DNA from: Psococerastis gibbosa
Lineage: Eukaryota > Arthropoda > Insecta > Psocodea > Psocidae
Direction of reading: 5' to 3'
Assembly: GCA_963971405.1 (NCBI GenBank)
Contig: OZ020491.1
Coordinates: forward strand, 3,540,910-3,604,909
Length of the DNA stretch: 64,000 bases
In this document: in pieces, positions 54,763 to 64,000 of the stretch
Layout of the letters: each line of letters starts with the position of its first letter
Numbering within the stretch: position 1 is the first letter of the stretch
Position numbers and translations under genes: made by a program
The notes under the pieces: model-generated
Seen by the model: only the letters and a program-made list of their open reading frames with translations
Told to the model about the DNA's origin: nothing
Database searches by the model: none

Positions 54763-55456
54763 CAGTGGCGGCTCGTCCATAAGGGCACTGGGGCTACAGC
54801 CCTCCCATAATTTTACAGGCAAACAAAGCAATTTCCTTTTAATAATAATAATAATAATAATAATAAAATAATATACTATTCTGAAGAAAAATACAACTGC
54901 TACAATTCGGCTATGCTATGTGCGTGCTCTGGGCAACTTGGGGCAATTTTCAATTTAGCCCCGGGTCGCCATGGCAACCGAGTCAGGCAAAAGTTAAGAA
55001 GATCGTTCGCACCATTGAAAAGGTGTACACAACTTTTCTCTTATGGACCTTGCAATGCAATTCATGCCATATGCATTTATACATGGGCAGCGGGGCAGCG
55101 CCCCAAAAATGACTTTAAATGTTTCGTATTAATAATATCGTTGAATATTGGTATTTTTTTAAAATCATAATTATAAGAGTTATTTTTGAGAAGAATTTCA
55201 CTATTTTGTCATGACTGATGATTATTATAAAAATTTTCAAAGAAGAATTTTTGACTAGGGAAGTCAGGTTCTGCCCAACGGCCAGGCAGGGTAATGTAAA
55301 CAAATATTACAAAAATGTAAACAGCGAGTGATAGACTTGTTTGCCACATCGAAATGCCGAAGAATCTATTTGATATTCAAGTAGTGGTAAGTTATATGCT
55401 ATTACTTTATTACAATTCGTTGCCCCACCATTTTAATACACCACGAGCCGCCACTG
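54763..55456. mobile_element. hAT-type element, 694 bp, with empty site in the sister copy
   Basis: CAGTGGCGGCTCGTCC to ACGAGCCGCCACTG, perfect 8-bp target duplication GCTATACA (54755-54762, 55457-55464). The corresponding position in the sister copy (about 29939-29946) has one GCTATACA and no insert. No transposase frame; the (AAT)n run at 54838-54866 is inside. Confidence 0.95.
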
Positions 55457-56100
55457 GCTATACATTTTCTACTCATGCTTCGGAGGGCATGTAAAGCAGG
55501 CGGCCCCGCGCCTTCCTAGTTGAGTGTGTGTCCTTTAGCTTAGTAATAGAACAAAAAGTCATTTTATTTATTTATAAACACTATTATAATAGAATACAGT
55601 AAGTAAACTCAGAACAGCCTAGCGCTAGCCTACTAACTTAAAATCTTATAATACCATTAATAAGCTTAATATAATTAACAATTATTGTAGTTCGTGACTG
55701 TAATGATTTATAAGCTATAGCTGTTACAGTGACTACCAAATTAACACCGATAGCGTCTGTATTGGAACACCAAAATGGGTTAATTATTATAAGAGTGCGC
55801 TGAAAGACCCTAAATTTGCCCATATGGAAAATAATGACAATTTTCTTTTTTTTTCTTTCTGCCCAATATTTTTTTAGCCCCCGTCGGTAATAAAATAGAT
55901 TAATTCTTAGCATGTAATCAGAATATCAACGCAGTGCCAACAAAAGTCTGGGAGGCTTGTGCGCCCCTGATAGCAGTCTGCCTACAAAAACGGAGTTACA
56001 GGTAAAATGAACAAAAAATGTTTATTATACCATATACGAGTATGTTTATACACATAATAATTATATACGTAGGCCTATATACTATAATATCATTACATCC

Positions 56101-56760
56101 TGGAGAAATCGTGTCCCCAATGCTGAGATCATGAGGCGAATGGATAAAGCCGAGCTGCTACTGCCGGTTAAGAAATGGAAACTAACATATTTCGGCAATG
56201 TCATCAGGTACGAAAAGTATCGCCTTTGCATGTAATAATCCAAGGGAAGATTGAAGAGCTGGGAGCTCCCGACAGAAGAAAAACCTAACGCAGTTGTTTA
56301 GCAAGGGCACGATGTCCCTTTTGAGAGCAGCAGTCTCCAAGGTCGAAACTGCAATGGCCAATCTTCGATTGAAGAGGTATTAAAAGCAGAAGATGCGTAT
56401 AATGATTGGGAAATTGGTCCAGTGCAGTGGTTCCCAACTGTGGTCCATGGACCACCGGCGGTCCACAGGCATATATCAGGTGGTCCACGGACCTAAAAAA
56501 GAAATAAGAATATAAAACAGCTTAGTTATTGGAAATTGGAAGTCAAACCCAGTAAGTCTTGGCACTGAACTATAAAATCCAACCGATACGGTCAGTTCTA
56601 AACATGTAATCAAATATTAGCACGTAGCTTAATTGTAGGCACAAACTACATGATATTGGTCCAAGAATTTGACGATTTTCCTGTCACAGTCATCGTGGTC
56701 CACGAAAAATCATTAAATAATTTAGTGGTCTACGGACAAAAAAAGTTTGGGAACCCAAGG
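56101..56760. mobile_element. LINE end and hAT MITE, copies of 30566-31225
   Basis: Same order and nearly the same sequence as the spacer 3' of gene B, offset 25535. Confidence 0.85.
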
Positions 56761-56964
56761 TTCAGAGAATCTAAAAGTTAAATCCATTCTTGAACTAGAA
56801 GGTTGAATCCTGCAGTCATCTCCAAAGCAATCGTCAATCACGGTTGCATAATAACTATTTACAAACACGTGGCGGTTATAAAAATATACCTTGCCTAAAT
56901 TAGTAATACAGTAAGTAATCGTTTTTATGTTAATATAAGAGTTATTTGAGAATGCGAAGCTTGT

Positions 56965-57090
56965 CTAGTCCTTAATCACGTTTAAGGACAAAGAAGTAGT
57001 TTCATCGGCGGAGGGATGCTTCTTCCACTTGGCCATTAGTAGACGTATGGTTCGGGCTTTGCAGACGAAGATTATGAAAATGAATAGGCC
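56965..57090 (-). CDS. Gene C exon for TM7, tail and stop
   Basis: 126 nt; one synonymous change (CTG to CTA) from gene B exon 10. TAG at 56965-56967. Confidence 0.9.
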   Translation of the reverse strand, partial: GLFIFIIFVCKARTIRLLMAKWKKHPSADETTSLSLNVIKD

Positions 57091-57799
57091 CTGGAAGTAC
57101 CAATAAATTGTTATATTCCAATTATTTTATTTCAAAATAGTTTGAAAGGAAATTATGTATTTATGATGGTAGGTATCAATTAATTAAAGCCCTACCACTT
57201 TCAACAGCAAAGTGAAGGGACTCCTAATCAGTTGTTGCCCTGATGATATATTTTACCAATTCTGAAGTTATAGCATCTATTTAAGTTAATTACCCATATC
57301 ATATTATTAGATATTAGATTTTAAATTAGGACTATTATAGGATTATTTCTAAGTGTAATCCTGTTTTTTATGACAACGTCGAAACCCGTATAGGCTATGT
57401 AGGTACCTACTTGCCGGTTTAACGTGACTGATTAAAATATTGTCTATTGTCTAAAAATGTAACAGCAAAGGCTTTCACGGCCGGAGTCGAATGAAGAACC
57501 AGTAGAATCCATGAAGAGTCGACCTCAGATGTTGACGAAAAAAAAAGTTCGCTTTCATTTCGACCACGGCCCATCAGCCCGGATTCTACTGGTTCTTCAT
57601 TAATAATCATAATAATTAGACAATAGACAATAATTTAACTAGGCCTATAGCAATTAGACACATTTTAGTATTATATGGTAGGCTATATATAACACTGACA
57701 TTAAATTAAATTTGGTTGAAGAAGTAACCTCCTCGTTATAACCGAAATTAGACTCTAATTGCTATATAGTTCCGCAAAGGATATGAAAATAGTTATATA

Positions 57800-57842
<43 letters not shown>

Positions 57843-60800
57843 TATAATTAATAATAATCACCGCTTGTTTATTCGCGATCCCTTCACATCCCTCAGCTTC
57901 ACTTCAAACCAAATTATAGAACCGGTACGATACACTATATATATTGTGTTCTTTAAAAGAGTTATTATAATGTAGAAATTCTTATATTTTTTAATTTTCT
58001 CCCCCCCCCCTCCTCCCCGAGAAAAATTTCTAAATCCGATGTGATCCGAAATTTCTAAATCCAATGTAAGATAATGCCGTGCTGTCCTTTCGGAGACTTT
58101 ACAAGTGATTGTGGGACCCACCCTTAGTATTACCGTACCTGAAGGGCGTTGAAGACGTCTGGGACAATCCAAATATAGTAGGGTCCCTCCACGGCAAAGC
58201 TGACGACCTCCAGAGTCCAGCCTATGCCCATTACAAGAAACAGCTTCATGTACAGGAAAAACCTGGAAGTAACAGGTACAATGTGTACAGGCGTGTCAAA
58301 GAAGTATGTAGGAGGGGTATACTAACAAAAAGACGTGGCAAGCAACAAACAAGAAACCGGTCCGAGTTAAGGCGCCCATTCCACCGACCGGCTAGGGCTA
58401 TTTACAAAAACGGTGACGTGGTAGCAGACATTCAAGACTTAGGTGGCGATTCCATCGACCTCGCATTGCAGACTACAAATGACATTGACGGAAATTAGAA
58501 TTTTTCTTTCTATAGAAATCTATCAAATTGTTTGTACTTGACATATCCCATGACGCCATTTTTTAATTTTAGTTTGTTTGTTTGTGATTTTACTGTATGA
58601 TCATTGATCAATTTTAACTATGGCATAGAGGAAAATAAACGTTTCCGTCAATTCTGCAATGCGAACAGACTAATAAATTGTAACAGTAGTAACTAGTAAC
58701 AATGACACAGGGGCACGCAACGTATTGGAGCGTCAATTATCTTCAAGAAATAATTTTTTTCACATAACCAAGTATATTTTTGGGAAAGCAACATATGTTT
58801 GGATTTATTACTCTATTGAACACCTAAAACATATAACTGAAGGTAGAAATCATTGATAGAAAGGTTCCGCAGAAAAATTATTTTTTAGTCATTTTTCATG
58901 AAAATTGAGTTATATTAATTTTTTAATTTTTTACAGAAGCAAACTATCAAGGGGCAAGTGACCTCTGCATTTTGTTAACTTTAATAACGACTACATTATA
59001 CGTGAATTTAAAAGAAATAGTTGCAGCCATTTATGAGAAATATGTTTTTTATACGTTGTTTTGGAATTTTTTTGAGAATAAAACCCCCCAAAATTGAGTT
59101 AGCCCAAAAAAAATGGTCTCGAGGTATGATTTTTGTGAACCTACATGCCAAATTTCATCAAAATCGAAAGAGTAGTTTGCCCGAAATCGATGAACAGACA
59201 GATAGACAGAGCGACTGAGATTTCAAAAAAACACTCTTGGGCTCCTGGGACCTCAAAACGTGTTAATCCGTTGAAATCTTGGAGTCGAAAATTTTCAACG
59301 CCACAAGGTTTCCTTAGCCTCTACTGTATAAATTGGAAAACAATAAAACACACATCGAGTTTCGGCTCATGCCTTCGTCAAGTGTAAAAAACATTGTATC
59401 GTGTACGTACGAATGTAATATAAAACCAAAACTACTTGCCAAGATGGTACGTACAGTATAGAATTTGGTAAAAAATAGTTGAAAATTTACGGTGGTAACT
59501 TCAACAACAAGGGCAAGTGAATCCAGTCCAGGGCCTCACAGAGTCACAGTCATCGAACAATAAGGGCGGAGCCCATTGTCTGTGGAAGGGGGCAACCTTT
59601 TCAGAGTGGATGCTATTCCTATCATCAGTCAAGCTTCGTCCTGATCAAGGCTGACGGTTGCTGAACGATTAACTCATTGCTCTTGTATTCTACTCTGAAT
59701 TATAAGGTAAATCCGATCACCTTGAGGATTGGAACTACTGTTCTCCCGATTGCAGTGCAAGCTCTCCAACCACAAACCACTCGACCACGGCCCGCGCCAG
59801 AATATGCCGTAATAGTTCTACTTGAACTTCACTTTTTCCGTAACAATGACAATGGGCCACCCTAATTTTTCGATGACTGCGAGGTCCTTGCCTCTAATGG
59901 CTTCTAGCACAGCAAGCAATGTGTAAGTTCAACCAGCCTTTCGTTAAGTGGTAGTTGACTACTAGACTAGGCTGAAGAGTCGCAGGTAGGAATTGAGAAT
60001 CGTAGCTGCCCGTCAGAAATTTTTAAACTTACTTTCCTTTGTTCTCATTACTTCTCGGATTGTCACCACCTTGCAACGGCACTGATGAGAACCTCTTACT
60101 GACTTGTATTATCTTGTATACTGTTGCCACAAAAAGACACAGGTTGATAGTAAGAAGAACCGCTATAAGGCCGTAGAAGTAATAGAACTTCTGAGATCTT
60201 TCTGAAAATTAAGAACATTTTAAAACCTGTCAACCTGCAAAACTGATGATGAAAACTCGCTTTCACTGAGGGATTCCGGCCATAAACTGCTATGTTCCTA
60301 CAGAAGGCACCGGTTAATAATAAGAATTCCCACATGACCATCAATGTAAATTAGGCCTAAGTAGGCCTAACATGGCTTCTAAAATTTATCGTATACGTAA
60401 AAATGTAAACATGTATGAAACCTGCAAACATGCAGACAGAAATTTTTTAGCGAAACCAGCACTTGAATAAATAAATAAATATTAACTTTTTGTTCTATAT
60501 GTATGTGTATTATGCTTTGTGTCAGGTTAATTAAGCCTGAACAAATAGGCTACCAACGCTTTTATGAATTTCAATTGCCAAAAGGATGGTTTCTGAATTA
60601 GGTTATACGTATGACCGTTGTAGTTGCCCCTTTCTTTCAGATTAATCAATAGTAAGGTTAGGGCCAGGTGGTATTAACGTGCTTGCACTGCAGTTATGCC
60701 TTATTTACGCGCCGCATGCGATCGGAGACTCTACCCGGGTACTAACCTAGGCCTGCAGATGCGACTGAAGAGGCCATTCGGATACATTCATTAAATTGAA

Positions 60801-63779
60801 GAGGGAGACTGCGACATTTCCTCGCCGGGCAGTACCTCGCTGAACAGTACATCACCAGACAAATCTCTTTTCTTACATTAAATCGAATATGGACAACGCA
60901 TCGCCGTTTAGGCAAATTTTGGTCATTGCATCGCCGGCCATTACCTCGCTGGCCAGCCCAAAATTGAAATATCGGGCGCTCCTCACATACCAAATCTAGA
61001 TTTGAATACGTTATTGTCAGGAACTATAGAGGGCCCATTTCAAGATAAGGGTTCGTTCCATGATCTAGTTTTGTACTTTCAAGAGCTCCTGATCCTTCCG
61101 GAACTTCCCCTGTGCTGGCATAACCCATATACAAGCCTAAAGCCTCTGAAGGCTACTTACCAGCGAGAAAGCAGCTATTGGTACCAAAATTAGGTTTAAC
61201 TACCTCCAGTGGGGACCATTCTATGATGAGTGTTAAGATAAGTATGATTGCCGCCCCTCCCCAGGCATATACAGAGTATTTTATGAACTTCTTACGCTCA
61301 CTTTGACGAGAGGATGTCGCTCCCCTACAATTGCTGGAATAAAGAATTAGAATTCATTGTTAAGCACAAAACTAAAGGGGTAGCTTGCAATCCTAACTTC
61401 ATTCGACGTTGATTTTCGTCACCACCATTATATTAAAGAACGAATGAACCCGTACATCCTTTCCTATTTATATATTAGTAATTATAATAACTTTTTGTTC
61501 CATTACTAAGCCTACCTAGCCGAGTGAAGGCTCAACTAGAAAGGCCCGGGACTGCCTGCTTTACATGCCCTCCGAAGCATGGCTAGAAAATGTAGGAAAT
61601 GTGGGACCCGAACCAACAACCTTTCGTGCGAAAGTAAGAGTTCGTACCACTACTCAACATGTCCTGAGTATGGGTGCCGTAACAGTTTGAATAGGCTACT
61701 TAGTTGCATAGCCCCCCCCCCCCCATTAAGTTCCTCAAATGCGTAAAACCCCACTATTTCGGTCCTATATTTCACAAATTGTCTCCCGGATATAATATAA
61801 TATAGAACCGTTATTGCTCTGAAAATGCGTAAAAAACCCAATATTTCAGCCTTATTATTTTTTTTTTTTAATCATATTTAATCTTAGCCCCCTCCTTGGT
61901 CTCATTCTAGATCCGCACCTGGTTGCATTGTAACTTTATTTCTCCCATTTGGTTCATCTGTTTTATCTAGATTATGTTATAATTTAAATGCACCATCAAT
62001 TTATATGGTTTATACTTTTAGTAGAATAGTATCATAGTCTACAATAGTTAGACCAATATGTAATAGGCTACTACACGTATCTACACGATACGTATAGTAA
62101 CTATAGTAACGTTATGGTATTAGTATACAATACATATACATATAACTTCTTCTTTTTTTAAACTTTTCTTTCTTCTCAACCTGTGTAATCTTTAAAACCT
62201 CTTTGTTTATCGATTTTAGGAAGCACTTTAACTTCCGTAGATACCTGTACGAACTCGGCAAAACAATAATTTATCACACATGTCTTGTTCTGCTATTGTA
62301 TTAATAATAATGCAATGTGTTATCAATTATAAGGGAAAGCGAAACCGGCCGGTAATTTTACGAAATCTCCCTACACCTGATCGGCCAGAGCCGAAAGGTA
62401 TTCTTTAAGTCAATTGGTCAAAGAAATTCATTGACTTCGATGGGCAGGTGGTAGCGTGCTTCCACTTGTGCGATTCTTTACAAGCCATGCGATCGGAGAT
62501 GTGTCGTAACTCAACATGGGAACTAACTTACAGAGGCGACTGAAGAGGTCAATCGGTAGCATTCATAAATTGTTTGACTGCGATTAATCTTTCTTTAGCA
62601 TTAAAAAAAGTTAATAAGACTGCTTACCTGAAAGCCTGCCAAATATCGAAGCACATGACATTGAGCCAAAAAAATGCCGATACGAATGAAAATTGGATTA
62701 CAGGACCTGCCAAAATAAATAAAATTAGAATTGAGGGTTGTTGTATTGGTACGTGTGGGTGAATAGGTGTTTCTGGACTACATCTGGCTACGGACTTGAT
62801 AATCCATATCCCAAAGCTCTGAATGGTTCGGTGGGATTGCATATTCTAGAACGGGCAGACCAATACATTATAACATAGTAATAATGGCAGGGTACGCAAT
62901 GTATTGGAGCTTAAATCTTCCATAATTTTTGAAGAAAACCAAATATTTATTTTGGGAATGCAACCTGATTGGTTTTGTTACTCGATTGAAGACCTAAAAC
63001 ATACCAGAAGCTAGAAATAATCTATAGCCTAGAAAGGTTCCGCAGAAAAATTATTTGAAATATACATAAATTATGAGGCCTAAAGCCTATCTTAATATAT
63101 ATATTTCGACTGTCCGTGTGTATGAATCCAAACTCCTCTCAAACGACTGGACCGATTATGATGAATATTGTTGTGTGCGTTCAAGGAGATTCGAGGATGG
63201 TTTCGATTAACACTTTCGTCCACTGGACAATGTTTTTATAATTTGATTTTGGAATGTTTTACATTGGATCCAGGCAAACTGCCGACATCAACCGACATCT
63301 AGCGGCAGACTGCGCTACCATTAATTTTCGTTTATCCCGACAGTTGGTGCTGCGTGTGATTTTGGAATGTTTTACATTGGTGATTGGACATGAGGCGTCA
63401 CCCATGACGACACCCACCACAATTAATTTACATGAGCAGTGACTGCGAGGCCGAAGGCGTAAAAATTTTGTTTACTTTCTGCAAATATCTTATCAATTTT
63501 TTTATGCAAACCAAAATAATTTTGACGCCCCCTTCCTCCCTTAGATCGACCCTTGCACCAGTATATAATAACTAGTCATTTGCACGTACCTGCTAAGGAG
63601 CAAAACACCGCATTTGGTTGTTTCCGGGAAAGGTTTACGGCTGAGAGAAAGATGTCGCCAACGGCCAGTGAGGCCATGTGACACATTAGACATTTGCCGT
63701 GCGTGTTGCGAAGCTCCGGCAGATAGCAGTAGACGGCCAAAGTAAGCAGAAAAAATGGTATTGAGATTAGTGTGGCTAT
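56965..63779 (-). CDS. mthl: Gene C: Methuselah-like GPCR, 3' part (TM1 to stop)
   Basis: Exons 63590-63779 (TM1-2), 62628-62706 (TM3), 61161-61333 (TM4), 60033-60201 (TM5), 58139-58262 (TM6) and 56965-57090 (TM7 and stop) total 861 nt, 286 residues. Against gene B I see only two base differences in these exons, both synonymous (one Thr codon in exon 7, one Leu codon in exon 10). The signal-peptide and ectodomain exons lie beyond the right edge. The copy is intact as far as it can be read. It is either a very recent tandem duplicate of gene B or an unmerged second haplotype in the assembly. Confidence 0.88.
58139..58262 (-). CDS. Gene C exon for TM6
   Basis: 124 nt, identical to gene B exon 9. 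Confidence 0.9.
60033..60201 (-). CDS. Gene C exon for TM5 and loop 3
   Basis: 169 nt, identical to gene B exon 8. Confidence 0.9.
61161..61333 (-). CDS. Gene C exon for TM4 and loop 2
   Basis: 173 nt; one synonymous change (ACT to ACC) from gene B exon 7. Confidence 0.9.
62628..62706 (-). CDS. Gene C exon for TM3
   Basis: 79 nt, identical to gene B exon 6. Confidence 0.9.
63590..63779 (-). CDS. Gene C exon for TM1 and TM2
   Basis: 190 nt, base for base the same as gene B exon 5 as far as I can compare, with the same splice sites. Confidence 0.9.
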
Positions 63780-64000
63780 CTGAAATAATACCCAAAGATA
63801 GATATTACCCTATCTTATGGCAACCCACAGCATCTTCATTTGTAGTCCGACCAATTTGAATGTTGTGTATCCTTGTGCGAGTTTCATTGGTGACTTCGTG
63901 GAACTTCGGGAACTTCTTAGGGAGAAGTAAGAACGCAATGATCCACAGTAAATTGATGTTTCATTGCCTCAATGGTAAGCTTGTCTCAGCTTGTCCGTCA

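Larger units (their letters stand above)
55398..64000. repeat. Segmental duplication, right copy
   Basis: Partner of 29870-38560 in direct orientation. Mismatches seen are sparse (for example about 62256 and 62292, and two synonymous exon changes) apart from indels and the hAT insertion at its left end. Confidence 0.95.

Noticed and set aside
54913..55170. 85-codon frame inside the 694-bp hAT element
   Set aside because: No resemblance to hAT transposase; the element is too short to be autonomous.

Overview
The window is repeat-rich, intron-rich eukaryotic DNA. The recognisable host genes are Methuselah-like (Mth-like) class-B GPCRs. That family has its cysteine-rich ectodomain mainly in arthropods, so an insect or another arthropod with a large, transposon-laden genome is the best guess. 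The frequent AGGCCTA-type words and dense MITEs fit this, but the species cannot be named from sequence alone. No prokaryotic features were seen.

Genes. I assembled two complete Mth-like receptor genes on the minus strand from exons that join in frame at conserved intron positions. Gene A (12185-27873, 10 coding exons, 494 codons) and gene B (31430-52028, 10 coding exons, 499 codons) each have a signal peptide, a 10-cysteine ectodomain and seven membrane segments. Gene C (56965 to beyond the right edge) is a third copy, nearly identical to B; only its six 3' exons (TM1 to stop) lie in the window. A fourth relative is represented by a lone plus-strand last exon (6313-6501), which converges on gene A. 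The locus is therefore a tandem receptor cluster.

Layout. 1-6.3 kb: repeats, MITEs and LINE ends. 6.3-6.5 kb: orphan TM7 exon. 6.5-12.1 kb: repeats, including a 161-bp tandem array. 12.2-27.9 kb: gene A. 27.9-31.4 kb: spacer with a Tc1-like fold-back, a LINE end and a hAT MITE. 31.4-52.0 kb: gene B, with a 3.24-kb TTAA-flanked element in intron 3 and many nested repeats. 52.0-57.0 kb: spacer with a second Tc1-like fold-back and a fresh 694-bp hAT insertion. 57.0-64.0 kb: 3' half of gene C. From about 29.9 kb onward, B and its 3' spacer are repeated about 25.5 kb downstream at roughly 99.5% identity or better. To the left of that point identity drops to about 90-95%, as expected if unequal crossing-over occurred inside the spacer repeat.

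The receptors presumably act at the cell surface: the secreted-type ectodomain binds a ligand and the 7TM core signals through G proteins. A and B are most alike in the 7TM core and differ by insertions in the ectodomain and by unrelated C-terminal tails. All gene models rest on reading frames, splice sites and paralog comparison, without transcript data.
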